Shown: positions 24,604-34,088, counted from the first letter of the stretch. The stretch is DNA of 64,000 nt from Curtobacterium sp. L6-1 (GCF_018885305.1 NZ_CP076544.1:2294001-2358000); one strand, 5' to 3'. Notes: generated from the letters alone by a model not told the origin. Made by a program: numbers and translations.

Positions 24604-26049
24604 TCAGCGCTCGGCGCGGCTCAGCGCGCCCAGCTTCTTCCCGCCGCGCTTGGGCGGCTTGACCTTCGGTGTGTCCTCGTCCGCCTCCAGGCCGTAGCCG
24701 TACCCGTACCCGTACCGGCCGTAGCCGTACGCACCCGGCCCGCGCACCGGCATCATCGTGATGACGTACCCGGCGATCGGGGCACCGACGTTCTCGAGTG
24801 CCGAGACGGCGGCGGCGAACTGGCCCTTGTGCGTCTTGCCAGAGGCCACGGCGACGATCGCGCCCGAGGCCTTCTTCGACAGGATCGCGGCGTCCGTGAC
24901 GGGCAGCAGCGGCGGCGCGTCGAACAGGACGTAGTCGAACTCCTTCTCCAGGCGTTCGATGAGTTCCTGCATCGCCCGCGACCCGAGCAGCTCGGAGGGG
25001 TTCGGCGGGATCTGTCCGGCCGGCAGGACCACGAGGTTGCCACGGCCCCAGGGCTGCGCGACGTCCTCGAGCTCGGCGCGACCGATGAGCACGTCGGTCA
25101 GGCCGGCGTTCGTGTCGACGTCCATGTACTCGGCGACGCGCGGACGGCGCAGGTCGGCGTCGATCAGGATGACCCGGAAGCCGGCGCTGTCGAGCGCGAT
25201 CGCCAGGTTCGCGACCGTGGTGCTCTTGCCCTCGGACTGGACGGACGACGTCATCACGAACGTGCGCGAGCCCGTGCCCAGGTCGAGGAACTGCAGGTTG
25301 GTGCGGAGGGTGCGGAACGACTCGGCACGCGGGCTGCGCGGGTCGACCTGCACGATGAGCGGACGCTCCGACGCCTTGCTGTCGAAGGCGATACCCCCGA
25401 CGACGGGCTTGTCGCTGATCTTCTCGACGTCCTGCTCGGTGCGGACACGGTTGTCGAGCGTCTCGCGGAGCACCGCGATGCCGATGCCGATCGCGAGTCC
25501 GACGAGCAGCCCCAGCGCCACGTTGACGGGAACGTTCGGGCTGACCGGGACGCTCGGCACGTCCGCCTGCTTCACGCGGGTGAGCTTGACGCTGCTCGTG
25601 CCCTCGGCGTCGGTGGCTTCGATGTCCTCGACGACGGCGGTCAGGCTCTGCGACGTCGCGTTGGCGATGTCCGCCGCTCGGACCGGGTTCGTGTCGTCCA
25701 CGGTGATCGAGATGAGCGTCGTGCTCGTCGGCGCGGTCGCGGACACCATCGTCGCGAGCTGCTCGGCGTTCATGTCGAGCTGGAGCTTCGAGATGACCGG
25801 CAGGAGCACGATCGGAGTCGAGACCAGGTTCGAGTACGTCAGGACGCGCTGCTGCGTGAACGTGTTGCCCTGCGCCAGGTCACTCGCGCTGCCCGACGTC
25901 TCCGTCGACACGAACACCTGCGCCGAGGTGGAGTACACCGGCTTCTTCAGCAGTGAGAAGCCCGCAGCCGCGGCCACTCCGACGAGTGCCAAGACAACGA
26001 TGAGGACCCATCCCTTGCGCAGCACCGTGATGTAGTCGCGTAGTTCCAC
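24604..26049 (-). CDS. polysaccharide co-polymerase/tyrosine autokinase (BY-kinase)
   Basis: 481 residues, fusing a Wzz/chain-length domain (two membrane segments, about residues 15-37 and 178-200) to a BY-kinase. MTSSVQSEGKSTTVANLAIA is Walker A, VILIDADLRRP Walker A', DYVLFDAPPLL Walker B. The carboxyl end has a tyrosine cluster (GAYGYGRYGYGYGYG), the usual autophosphorylation site. It controls EPS polymerisation and export. GTG at 26049 is chosen for the GGGGAAGG 8 nt upstream and because VELRDYITVLRKGW matches the family start. It is first in the main EPS transcript. Confidence 0.9.
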   Translation of the reverse strand: MELRDYITVLRKGWVLIVVLALVGVAAAAGFSLLKKPVYSTSAQVFVSTETSGSASDLAQGNTFTQQRVLTYSNLVSTPIVLLPVISKLQLDMNAEQLATMVSATAPTSTTLISITVDDTNPVRAADIANATSQSLTAVVEDIEATDAEGTSSVKLTRVKQADVPSVPVSPNVPVNVALGLLVGLAIGIGIAVLRETLDNRVRTEQDVEKISDKPVVGGIAFDSKASERPLIVQVDPRSPRAESFRTLRTNLQFLDLGTGSRTFVMTSSVQSEGKSTTVANLAIALDSAGFRVILIDADLRRPRVAEYMDVDTNAGLTDVLIGRAELEDVAQPWGRGNLVVLPAGQIPPNPSELLGSRAMQELIERLEKEFDYVLFDAPPLLPVTDAAILSKKASGAIVAVASGKTHKGQFAAAVSALENVGAPIAGYVITMMPVRGPGAYGYGRYGYGYGYGLEADEDTPKVKPPKRGGKKLGALSRAER

Positions 26050-26194
26050 GCGGCCCGCCTTCCCCGACGTTTCTGCCGAACTCCCGTGGTCCCAACACAG
26101 GTACGCCAGGGATGTCCCGGCAGACGGCATTCAAATAGTGCCACATGATCGAGCAACGCTCGGCTGTATCGCCCGATCCGTGCTCCGCGTCCTC

Positions 26195-26200
26195 TACGGT
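26195..26200 (+). promoter_or_regulatory. -10 box TACGGT, leaderless start of CPBP gene
   Basis: TACGGT, 6 nt, then ATG at 26207; identical to the box before the 39-residue ORF. The divergent EPS promoter must lie in the AT-rich stretch around 26125-26145. Confidence 0.55.
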
Positions 26201-26206
26201 GACCCC

Positions 26207-26929
26207 ATGAGCACCGAGTCCGACGTGGCGCACGCCGAGCCCGACACCAGCCGTCAGCGCGACCTGGTCATCCTGCTGGTCGCCCTCGGGGTGGCGGTCA
26301 TCCTGGCCCGCGTCGTCGGCGGGCTGAACCGCGGCGGGAGCATCCCCTCCCCGGTCCTGCAGGTGCTTGCTGCCGACGTCGCCGTGTGGCTGCCCCTGGT
26401 GGCGGGCATCGTCTGGGTGCTGCGGCGGTCGCCGAACCCGGGCCGTGGTCGGGTCCTGCGGCTCGAGATCGGGGACGCGATCTTCGCGATCGGCATCGTC
26501 ATCCTGGTCCGGGTGTTCGACGCGTTCCTCGGGATCGCGTTCAGTGGCCGCACCGGTCTGGAACCCGTCCCCACGCTCGGGACGCCGGACATCACGCTGC
26601 TCGTCGTGTCGGCGATCGGCATCGTGCTGGTCAGCCCGTTCCTCGAAGAGGTCTTCTTCCGCGGGCTGTTCCAGCGGCGGATGGCCGAGGAGCTCACCCC
26701 CCGCACGCGCTTCATGGCCGTGCTGCTGACCGCGTTCCTGTTCGCGGTGCTGCACGTGCTGCTCGGCGCCGGGACGACGCAGCTCGACGGCTTCCGGGTG
26801 TTCCTGACGACCTTCGCGCTCGGGTCCCTCACCGGCACGCTCGTCGCGATGACGAACCGTCTCGGCGGCGCGATCATGGCGCACGTTCTGTTCAACGCCG
26901 TCGCGGTCGTCGCGACCTGGCCGCGCTGA
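26207..26929 (+). CDS. CPBP family intramembrane metalloprotease
   Basis: 240 residues, about seven membrane segments. The CPBP (Rce1/PrsW-type) signature is complete: PFLEEVFFRGLFQRRM (E-E-x-x-x-R), AFLFAVLHVLLG (F-x-x-x-H) and AHVLFNAVAVV (H-x-x-x-N/D). The family includes prenyl-protein proteases and bacteriocin self-immunity proteins; no substrate gene is next to it. ATG at 26207 is set by the leaderless promoter. Divergent from the EPS operon across about 160 nt. Confidence 0.85.
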   Translation: MSTESDVAHAEPDTSRQRDLVILLVALGVAVILARVVGGLNRGGSIPSPVLQVLAADVAVWLPLVAGIVWVLRRSPNPGRGRVLRLEIGDAIFAIGIVILVRVFDAFLGIAFSGRTGLEPVPTLGTPDITLLVVSAIGIVLVSPFLEEVFFRGLFQRRMAEELTPRTRFMAVLLTAFLFAVLHVLLGAGTTQLDGFRVFLTTFALGSLTGTLVAMTNRLGGAIMAHVLFNAVAVVATWPR

Positions 26930-26981
26930 CCCGACCCGCGCCTCCCGGACGGTGAGGCGCACTCGTCGGCGATGACCACCT

Positions 26982-27025
26982 GACGGGCCGCCGGGCGTGA
27001 CGATCGTCACGCCCGGCGGCCCGTC
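26982..27025 (+). terminator. terminator of the CPBP gene
   Basis: A perfect 19-bp stem with 6-nt loop CGATCG, inner arms CCGGGCGTGA / TCACGCCCGG, 53 nt after the stop codon. Confidence 0.85.
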
Positions 27026-27317
27026 CTCGTGCTCGGGCGGGCCGGGCCGCACCGATCTCAAGGCAGCGATCCGCGCCTCCCGGCTGGTCCGCTGAGCGCG
27101 ACAGCGCACCCCCGGTTCTCCGTGCGGTCTTCCCTGCCGGGGCTGTCCGCCCTACTCTTTCCCACGTTGTAACGCTGGAGACCAGGGGGCTCCCGCGCGA
27201 CGACGACCATGCAGATCACACGGCCGACCGGCCGACGGCGACGCAGCCGCCGACCGGTCGACTGTCGGCCACCGGCCGACGAACGACCGGACGACGACGT
27301 CCACGAGGAGCTCACAC
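27026..27317 (+). promoter_or_regulatory. upstream region and ribosome binding site of the GH31 gene
   Basis: 290 nt without a gene. CACGTTGTAACGCT at about 27163-27176 has half-matching arms (GTT/AAC) as in sugar-responsive LacI-type operators, which is only a suggestion. GAGGAG at 27305-27310, 7 nt before TTG at 27318, is a strong ribosome binding site and decides that rare start. Confidence 0.5.
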
Positions 27318-30300
27318 TTGCGTCCCACTTCCCTCTCGAACCGGAGGCGCCGACGCGTCCTCGGGTCGTCCCTCGCCGCAGCCGTGGTCGGAGCGCTCGC
27401 GCTCGGCGGGCTCGGCATCTCCGTCCTGCCCGCCTCGGCAGCACCCGACACCCGGACCGTGGTGTCCGGGGACGCCCGCTTCCAGGTGCTCTCCCCCACC
27501 CTGATCCGCACCGAGTACGCCGGCGACGGCCAGTTCACCGACCAGGGCACGTTCAACGTGGTCGGGCGGGACGACTTCGCCGCGACGCCGTTCACGCGCA
27601 CGGTCCAGGACGGCTGGCTGACGCTCGACACCGGGTCGATGACGGTCCGCTACAAGGAGGGGTCGGGCGACTTCAGCCAGGACAACCTCCGCGTGCAGCT
27701 CACCTCGTCCACCGGGCAGGCCGTCAGCGGGACGCCGTGGGTGACCGCCGAGACGCCCGCGTGCACCGTCGGCGCGCTCTGCGAGGCCGAGACGCTCGCG
27801 CTCCGGGGCGTCGCGCCCGCGAAGGACCACGCCGGGTACACCGGCAGCGGCTTCGCGGCCGGGTTCGAGTCCGTCGGCAACACCATGACCTTCCGCACGA
27901 CCGTGCAGCAGGCCGGCGCGTACGACCTCGCGATGCGCTACGCCAACAACCAGGGCGGCGACGGCAAGGTCGAGACCCGCACCCTGAGCATCGTCGTCGA
28001 CGACCGGGCACCGGTCACGCTGCGCCTGCCGGCCGGCGCGAACTGGGACGAGTGGAAGCAGACCACAGCCGCCCTCGACCTGACCGCCGGCACGCACACC
28101 GTCCGGATCGAGCGCTCCGCCACCGACTCGGGCCGCGTCAACATCGACAGCCTGGCGATCGTGCGCCCGGGTGCGGCCTACCCCGCACCCACCGCTGCGA
28201 CCGCCGGTCAGGACTGCGCCTTCGGCGCGGTCTGCGACGCCGAGGAGGCCGGACGCGCGGGCAACGCGCAGGTCGCCTCCGACCACAACGGCTACGCGGG
28301 CGACGGCTTCGCCTCCGGGCTGTGGGGCGGCGCCGACTCCGCCATCACCACCCACCTCACCGACGTGCCGGCCGCGGGCGACTACGCGCTGCAAGTCCGG
28401 TACGCGAACGGCACGGCGAACTCCCCGGAGCTCACGGTCGCACCGGCGGGACAGGAGGCCACCACCGGCACCCTCGCACCGACCAGCGGCTGGGACTACT
28501 GGAACACGGCGACGATCCCGGTGCACCTCGCCGCCGGGGCGAACGACGTCACGCTCAGCTGCCCCACCGTCGAGAACAACTGCAACGTGAACATCGACAC
28601 GATCGCGGTCGTCGACCAGGGCTCCCCCGTCCTCGCCGCACACGCGCCGCTCGGCGGCTACCGTCGTGACCTCGACACCGCCAACGGCTCCGTGAAGACG
28701 AACGCCGGCCTGCTCTACCAGGACGGCTGGTCGCTCATCGACGACACCGCCTCGGCACTGTACGACCCGGCGACCGAGCAGACCACGCCCCGCGGTGACC
28801 ACGGTGGCAAGGGCTACCAGGACGGCTACGTCTTCGGGTACGGCACCGAGTACACGACCGCGCTGAAGGACCTCGCGACCCTGACCGGGCCGTCGAAGCT
28901 CCTGCCCCGCTGGGCGTACGGCGTCTGGTACTCCGAGTACTACGACCGCTCGCAGGCCGACTACCTGGCGATCGCGAAGAAGTTCCGGGACGAGAAGGTC
29001 CCCGTCGACGTCATGGCGATCGACACGGACTACAAGCTCGGCAGCACGACGAACCAGGGCGACAGCAAGTGGAACGGCTGGTCGGTCGACCCGGACCGCA
29101 TCCCGGACATGACCTCGCTGCTCGCCGACTGGCACGAGCAGGGCATCCACAACACGCTCAACATCCACCCGTCGATCTCCGGCAGCGACCCGAAGTTCGC
29201 GCAGGCGCAGGCCACCGCGAAGGGCAAGCTCACCAAGGGCGACGGCGACCGGTACCTGTTCGACTGGTCCGACCCCGACCAGCGCAGGGCGTACTTCGAG
29301 CTCCACGGCTCCCTGCAGCCCGAGGGCGTCGACATGTGGTGGCTCGACTGGTGCTGCAGCGAGAACTCGAAGTACTCCGCGAACGGCGTCACCCCCGACG
29401 CGTTCATCAACCAGCAGTACGCGAAGTACACGGACGAGCAGCTCAAGGGCCGCGGTCTGGCGTTCTCGCGGGCGTACGGTTCGCTGACCGCGGGCGGCTA
29501 CGGCAACCCGCAGGCCGTGCCGACCGGGCCCTGGGCCGACAAGCGCACGACGCTGCACTTCACCGGCGACACCACGTCGACGTGGCAGGAGCTCGCAGCG
29601 CAGGTCGGCTACACGCCGGGTGAGTCGGCAGCGACCGGCCTGTCGGCGATCAGCCACGACATCGGCGGCCACAACGGCGGCCAGTACGGCATCGAGGGCG
29701 CCGAGCCCGGCACCACCCAGCTGCCGCCGGACCTCTACGCCCGTTGGGTGCAGTTCGGTGCCTTCCAGCCGATCGACCGCCTGCACAGCAACCACAGCGA
29801 CCGGCTGCCCTGGCAGTACCCGGCCGAGGCGAACGCGTCGGCGAAGCAGTTCCTCAACCTCCGCGAGGCCCTGCTCCCCCTGACCTACACGCTCGCCGCC
29901 GACGCCTCGCGCACCGGCACCCCGATGCTGCAGCCGCTCTACCTGCAGTACCCCGAGGCGCAGGAGTCCTACGCGCAGGCCGGCAAGGAGTACCTGTACG
30001 GCAAGGACGTCCTCGTCGCACCCGTCACCGGCGGGAACGGCGACGACGGCACGGCGACCACCTCGGTGTGGTTCCCGGCCGGCGACACCTGGACCGACTG
30101 GTTCACCGGGAAGACGTACCAGGGCGGCACCACCGCCGACGTCACGACCGACCTCACCGCGATGCCGGTGTTCGTCCGCAGCGGCGGCATCGTCCCGACC
30201 CGCTCGCACCACGTCGCGAACGACGCCGCACCGCTCGACGCGGTCACGGTGACGGTCGCGACCGGTGCGGACGGCACCTTCGCGATGCACGAGGACTCGG

Positions 30301-31199
30301 GCGAGGGCCAGCCGACGGCAGCGGGGTCGTCCGCCCGTGCGGCAGCGAACGCCGCCTCGACCGCGATGCGGTTCACCCAGCAGGCGGACGGCGGGACGCT
30401 CGACATCGCCCCCGCCGACGGCTCGTTCGACGGCCAGGTGCGCGAGCGCTCCTGGACGGCGACGTTCACGAACGCTGACCGCCCGCGGACGGTCACGATC
30501 GACGGAGCCCCCGTCGCCGCGTCCGAGTGGACGTACGACGCCGACAGCCGCACCCTCACGGTGCCGGTCGCCGAGCGCTCGGTCGCGGACCGGACCGTCG
30601 TGCGGTACTCGGCGGCCGCTGCTGCGGTGCCGAGCCTCCAGGTCGAGGACCGGCGCATCGACGCCGGTGCCACGCAGGTCGTGACCGGTGCCGGGTTCCC
30701 GGCGAACGCGACGGTCACGCTCGCGACCACGCCGGACATGGGTGACGACGTCACCGTGCAGGCCGACGCGGACGGCGCCTTCCGCGCCGACCTGCCGGTG
30801 CCGGCCACGGCCTCCGGGCGGGTCACCGTGACCGCCTCGGTGGACGGGGTGGCGCTCGCCCGGGTCGCGTTCAGTGTGACCGCGGCGGCGGCTCCGCCGA
30901 CTGCCTCGCCGTCGCCCGCTCCGGGTGACGGGTCGGGTCCGGGGACGGGCGGACCGGGCGCTGGCCCGGGTGCCGGTCCGGGGAACGGCGCTGCGCCGGG
31001 GGCCGGGAACGGTGCCGGGAACGGCAACGGCACGGGGACGCAGCCCGTCGGTGACCGGCCGGGAGGCTCGGGTCCGGACCGCGGCGGCGCGCTCGCCTGG
31101 ACGGGTGCGAACGTCGTGCCGATCGGGATCCTGGCCGTGGTGCTCCTCAGCGCGGGTGGTGTGCTCCTCGTGCAGCGGAAGCGGCGGCGCGTGCAGTAG
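27318..31199 (+). CDS. wall-anchored GH31 glycosidase with two CBM35-like modules
   Basis: 1293 residues. Signal peptide 1-41; a short GH31 amino-terminal strand region; two carbohydrate-binding modules of about 140 residues (about 148-288 and 300-440, each starting with C-x-x-G-A-x-C-x-A-E and containing a HxGYxGxGFxxG motif, CBM35-like); the GH31 barrel with nucleophile D677 in MWWLDWCC and acid/base D751 in HFTGDTTSTW; carboxyl beta domains; a Gly/Pro/Asn-rich linker; LAWTG (1259-1263), a hydrophobic segment and RKRRRVQ. GH31 enzymes cleave alpha-glucosides or alpha-xylosides with retention. The modules interrupt the amino-terminal beta domain of the enzyme, an unusual placement. A tethered enzyme would process plant or microbial alpha-glycans at the wall. 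Confidence 0.87.
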   Translation: MRPTSLSNRRRRRVLGSSLAAAVVGALALGGLGISVLPASAAPDTRTVVSGDARFQVLSPTLIRTEYAGDGQFTDQGTFNVVGRDDFAATPFTRTVQDGWLTLDTGSMTVRYKEGSGDFSQDNLRVQLTSSTGQAVSGTPWVTAETPACTVGALCEAETLALRGVAPAKDHAGYTGSGFAAGFESVGNTMTFRTTVQQAGAYDLAMRYANNQGGDGKVETRTLSIVVDDRAPVTLRLPAGANWDEWKQTTAALDLTAGTHTVRIERSATDSGRVNIDSLAIVRPGAAYPAPTAATAGQDCAFGAVCDAEEAGRAGNAQVASDHNGYAGDGFASGLWGGADSAITTHLTDVPAAGDYALQVRYANGTANSPELTVAPAGQEATTGTLAPTSGWDYWNTATIPVHLAAGANDVTLSCPTVENNCNVNIDTIAVVDQGSPVLAAHAPLGGYRRDLDTANGSVKTNAGLLYQDGWSLIDDTASALYDPATEQTTPRGDHGGKGYQDGYVFGYGTEYTTALKDLATLTGPSKLLPRWAYGVWYSEYYDRSQADYLAIAKKFRDEKVPVDVMAIDTDYKLGSTTNQGDSKWNGWSVDPDRIPDMTSLLADWHEQGIHNTLNIHPSISGSDPKFAQAQATAKGKLTKGDGDRYLFDWSDPDQRRAYFELHGSLQPEGVDMWWLDWCCSENSKYSANGVTPDAFINQQYAKYTDEQLKGRGLAFSRAYGSLTAGGYGNPQAVPTGPWADKRTTLHFTGDTTSTWQELAAQVGYTPGESAATGLSAISHDIGGHNGGQYGIEGAEPGTTQLPPDLYARWVQFGAFQPIDRLHSNHSDRLPWQYPAEANASAKQFLNLREALLPLTYTLAADASRTGTPMLQPLYLQYPEAQESYAQAGKEYLYGKDVLVAPVTGGNGDDGTATTSVWFPAGDTWTDWFTGKTYQGGTTADVTTDLTAMPVFVRSGGIVPTRSHHVANDAAPLDAVTVTVATGADGTFAMHEDSGEGQPTAAGSSARAAANAASTAMRFTQQADGGTLDIAPADGSFDGQVRERSWTATFTNADRPRTVTIDGAPVAASEWTYDADSRTLTVPVAERSVADRTVVRYSAAAAAVPSLQVEDRRIDAGATQVVTGAGFPANATVTLATTPDMGDDVTVQADADGAFRADLPVPATASGRVTVTASVDGVALARVAFSVTAAAAPPTASPSPAPGDGSGPGTGGPGAGPGAGPGNGAAPGAGNGAGNGNGTGTQPVGDRPGGSGPDRGGALAWTGANVVPIGILAVVLLSAGGVLLVQRKRRRVQ

Positions 31200-31232
31200 C
31201 GCGGTGTGACTGCGGCGGCGGGGTGTCCGGGA

Positions 31233-31272
31233 GGGTGCCCCGCCGTCGTCGTGCCGGCGACGCGGGGCACCC
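31233..31272 (+). terminator. putative terminator of the GH31 gene
   Basis: An 11-bp perfect stem GGGTGCCCCGC / GCGGGGCACCC with an 18-nt loop, 34 nt after the stop codon. Confidence 0.6.
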
Positions 31273-31390
31273 GGCCGTCGTCGTCCCGGCTGGGCCCCGC
31301 CGCTCACGTTCCGGGCCTCGGCGCGCCACGGCCCCTCTTCGGGTCAGTGCCCCGGCGTGCCGCGGCCGGAGCCGGTAGCCTGCCCTGAGC

Positions 31391-32683
31391 ATGTCTCGCC
31401 CAACCAGCGTCATCGACAACCCCCTCGTCCGGCAGGCTCCGATCAGCGGCCTGCTGGCCCTCGGCGCGTTGTTCACACTGGCGTTGCCGACCCTCGAGAT
31501 CTCGCACGTCGAGCTGTTCCTCGCCAGCCTGGTCGCCACCGCCGCTGCGACCCTGCTCGCCGCGTTCGCCCTGCGCTTCCCCCGGGCGCTGCCGCTCGTG
31601 CCGATCCTGCTGGCGGTCGACTTCGTGTCCCTCGCGCTGTTCCGCACCGGGACCGGCGCCGGAGCCTCGGTGTTCACGTCGCTCGTGGTGCTGCCCGTGG
31701 TGTGGTGGGCCTCCCTCGAGGGCCGACGCACGATCGTCTACTCGGTCCTCGGCGTGACGCTGGTCATCCTCGCCCCCTACGCCCTCGCCCCCGGCACGCC
31801 CGTGGGCGCCAGCGAACTCGTCCGCCTCGGCGTCACCGTCGTGGTGTTCGGCACCGTCGCCGTCATCGTCCACGAGCTCTCCCGACGGGCCAGACGCTCG
31901 GTGCTGTCGGCCCAGGCCCGCGAGGACACCGTCCGCGCCGAGATCAGCCGCGCCGCCGCTGTCCAGCGCTCCCTGCTGCCCACCTCGACCGACGACATCG
32001 GCAGTGCCGTCACCGTCGCGGGGGCGTGTCTGCCCGCCAAGAGCGTCGGCGGCGACTTCTTCGACTGGTACCGCACACGCACGGGCATCGCCGTGAGCCT
32101 GGGCGACGTCATGGGCAAGGGCGTCGGCGCGGGCCTCATCGCCGCCGCCGTCCGCGCCACGATCCGGAGCGCCCGCACCGTCGGCGACGCCTCGGAGGCA
32201 CTGCGCCGAGCGTCGGACGGCCTCGCTGCCGAGGGTGCCGGCACCGACGTCACCTTCACCACGCTGTTCCACGCCCGCATCGACGACGACGGCACGCTGC
32301 AGTGGGCTGACGCCGGGCACGGACTGAGCTTCGTGCTGCGTGCTGCCGGAGGCGTGGACCGCCTGCGTTCCGTCGACCTGCCGCTGGGGATGGGCCTCCG
32401 CGACGAGTGGGCGACCACGACCGGCGTCCTCGAGCCGGGCGACCTGCTCATCTCGTTCAGCGACGGTGTCCTCGACCTGTTCGGCGGGCGGGACGACGCC
32501 GTCGACTCGGTCGCCGAGCTCGCCCGCCTCGACCGGACGCCCGCGGCGATCGTCGCGGCGCTGGCGGAACGCGCGGCGGAGGTGCCGCACGACGACGACG
32601 TGACGGTGATCGCGATCCGCCGCGAGGCCGTGGTGTCCTCGCCGACCGAGGTGGCGGCGGCGCCGCTGACGCGCTCGGCCTGA
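31391..32683 (+). CDS. membrane PP2C/SpoIIE-type serine phosphatase
   Basis: 430 residues. Five or six membrane segments (1-165, a MASE-like sensor module of unassigned type), a short coiled linker (RRSVLSAQAREDTVRAEI), then a SpoIIE phosphatase domain: AAAVQRSLLP, KSVGGDFFDWY (metal-binding D), VSLGDVMGKGVGAGL, FTTLFHARID, WADAGHGLSFVL, FSDGVLDLF and HDDDVTVIAI. Such RsbU-type enzymes dephosphorylate anti-sigma-factor antagonists or similar proteins and thereby switch on stress regulons. No STAS or anti-sigma gene is adjacent, so the target is elsewhere. TAGCCT about 9 nt before the ATG suggests a leaderless start. Confidence 0.88.
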   Translation: MSRPTSVIDNPLVRQAPISGLLALGALFTLALPTLEISHVELFLASLVATAAATLLAAFALRFPRALPLVPILLAVDFVSLALFRTGTGAGASVFTSLVVLPVVWWASLEGRRTIVYSVLGVTLVILAPYALAPGTPVGASELVRLGVTVVVFGTVAVIVHELSRRARRSVLSAQAREDTVRAEISRAAAVQRSLLPTSTDDIGSAVTVAGACLPAKSVGGDFFDWYRTRTGIAVSLGDVMGKGVGAGLIAAAVRATIRSARTVGDASEALRRASDGLAAEGAGTDVTFTTLFHARIDDDGTLQWADAGHGLSFVLRAAGGVDRLRSVDLPLGMGLRDEWATTTGVLEPGDLLISFSDGVLDLFGGRDDAVDSVAELARLDRTPAAIVAALAERAAEVPHDDDVTVIAIRREAVVSSPTEVAAAPLTRSA

Positions 32684-32817
32684 GTACGGGCCGCCTGAGC
32701 GCGGGCCGCCGCTCGACAGTCGCTCGCTCTCATTCGGGCTGTGTCCCACTTTTCGACGACGGGACGTACCCCTCATTGGGGCTTCAGGGCAGTCTGTCAG
32801 GTTGAGAACGTGTCACT

Positions 32818-33777
32818 ATGAGTTACAACCCACCGACAATCCCGAACGCGCAATCGCCGCAGGGACCTCAATGGCCCGGCCCGGTGCCTCCGCAGTCCGC
32901 CAAGAACGGGGCGGGAACAGCAGCAATGGTCCTGGGCATCATTGCAGCGGTCATGGCAGTGCTCCCCGGCGTCTCCTTCGGAGCCTGGCTCTTCGCGGTT
33001 CCGGCGATCATCCTCGGAATCATCGGAATGAGGAAAGCCGGTGCTCCACGTGGACGTGCACTCGCAGGACTCATCGAAGGTGGCGCAGCACTTGTCGTTG
33101 CCATCGCGGTGAGCGCCGCCGCTGCGGGTTCGGTATCGGACGGCTTCAAGAAGGGCTACGAGGAGACGAGGGCCGAGTCAGCTGCCCAGCCGACCGAGAC
33201 GCCGGCAGCGAAGGCTTCACCTGATGCCGTGACCGCGAAGGAGACTCCGAAAGCAGCGCCGGCTGAGACCAAGGCGCCAGCGCCCGCTCCCGCTCCGGCC
33301 CCCGAATTCGGGTCGCAGCCCGCGGACGAGGTTGCCTTCGTCACCGCCATCGCGACGACGAAGAACGAACTCAGCGGAGACCTCACCGACCTGCAGCGTT
33401 CCGAAGCTCTTCGTACCCGCGACGCCTCCTTGTGCTCCGTTCTGGGCGACGGTGCTGCGACAGACTGGACCGGCAAGGTCAAGGACATCGGCGCGAACGG
33501 CGAAGGCAAGGCCTATGTCGAGGTCGAGATCGCGTCGGGCGTCACCATCAAGACCTGGAACAACGCGTTCTCTGACGTCGTTGACGGAACCCTGATCGAT
33601 CCGTCTTCACCCTTCTTCAGCAACCTCGTCGCGATGAAGGAAGGCCAGATGGTGAAGTTCTCGGTACAGATGGTTGCCGACGAGGGAAGCTGCCTGAGCA
33701 AGGGGAACCTGACCGAGACGTTCTACGGACTCACGCCCGAGTTCATCGCTCATTTCACGAACGTTCAAGCCGCTTGA
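32818..33777 (+). CDS. DUF4190-like membrane protein with extracellular domain
   Basis: 319 residues: Pro/Gln-rich cytoplasmic head, two membrane segments (about 36-62 and 80-105) in a DUF4190-like pair (GTAAMVLGIIAAVMAVLPGV), an Ala/Pro/Thr/Lys-rich linker (about 115-165) and an extracellular domain of about 150 residues with two cysteines (SLCSVLGDGA, GSCLSKGN). Function unknown. The gene uses fewer GC-ending codons than its neighbours (many GCA, TCC, GTT), a sign of a different origin. It is isolated between the phosphatase and the IS remnant. Confidence 0.75.
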   Translation: MSYNPPTIPNAQSPQGPQWPGPVPPQSAKNGAGTAAMVLGIIAAVMAVLPGVSFGAWLFAVPAIILGIIGMRKAGAPRGRALAGLIEGGAALVVAIAVSAAAAGSVSDGFKKGYEETRAESAAQPTETPAAKASPDAVTAKETPKAAPAETKAPAPAPAPAPEFGSQPADEVAFVTAIATTKNELSGDLTDLQRSEALRTRDASLCSVLGDGAATDWTGKVKDIGANGEGKAYVEVEIASGVTIKTWNNAFSDVVDGTLIDPSSPFFSNLVAMKEGQMVKFSVQMVADEGSCLSKGNLTETFYGLTPEFIAHFTNVQAA

Positions 33778-33852
33778 TTCCGTTCGCGTAATCGGCGCGG
33801 TCCCGCCATGTGCATCCTGGCCGGCAAGCGGCCGACCACGGCCGTCGGTCGC

Positions 33853-33909
33853 TTGCGCTCAGCGACAACGTTCGCGGTCGTGTGCGCGAGCGCTGTCGCC
33901 CAGCGCGAA
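33853..33909. repeat. REP-like palindrome, copy 1
   Basis: Imperfect inverted repeat of about 24-nt arms around AGCGACA/TGTCGC cores: left arm starts TTGCGCTCAGCGACAACG, right arm ends GCTGTCGCCCAGCGCGAA. Related to copies at 35133 and 35295. Confidence 0.7.
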
Positions 33910-33944
33910 CCATCCCGGACGGGAGGCCCGGCGGGGCACGGCGG

Positions 33945-34086
33945 TTTCTCGTGGTCGTCGCAACACCTGATGGTTCAGTTCGTGGTTAGAAGATCACCTA
34001 GACGCTCGGCTGGAATTCTCCAGCCGAGCGTCTTGCGCGGTCGGCCGTTGAGTTGTTGAGCGACCTGTTCGAGGTCCTCGCCGCAG
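33945..34086 (-). mobile_element. IS30-type transposase remnant
   Basis: The minus strand reads E-D-L-E-Q-V-A-Q-Q-L-N, then GRPRKTLGWRIPAERLGDLL and T-T-N-stop (33975-34086). RPRKTLGWRxPAE is the carboxyl-terminal signature of IS30-type transposases. Only about 35 codons survive; the rest is missing, because the next bases belong to the RidA gene (stop at 34089). TGGTCGTCGCAACACC at about 33953-33968 is placed like the element end. The inverted repeat AGACGCTCGGCTGG / CCAGCCGAGCGTCT (34000-34033) is part of this coding remnant but may still terminate the RidA transcript. Confidence 0.75.
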
Positions 34087-34088
34087 CG

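Noticed and set aside
27312..31307. A 1331-codon minus-strand frame opposite the GH31 gene
   Set aside because: Antisense GC artefact: low-complexity Arg/Gly/Val composition and no start signals; the plus strand holds catalytic motifs.
34000..34033. 14-bp hairpin first read as a stand-alone terminator
   Set aside because: It lies inside the IS30-type coding remnant (LGWRIPAERL codons); it may still terminate but is not an independent element.
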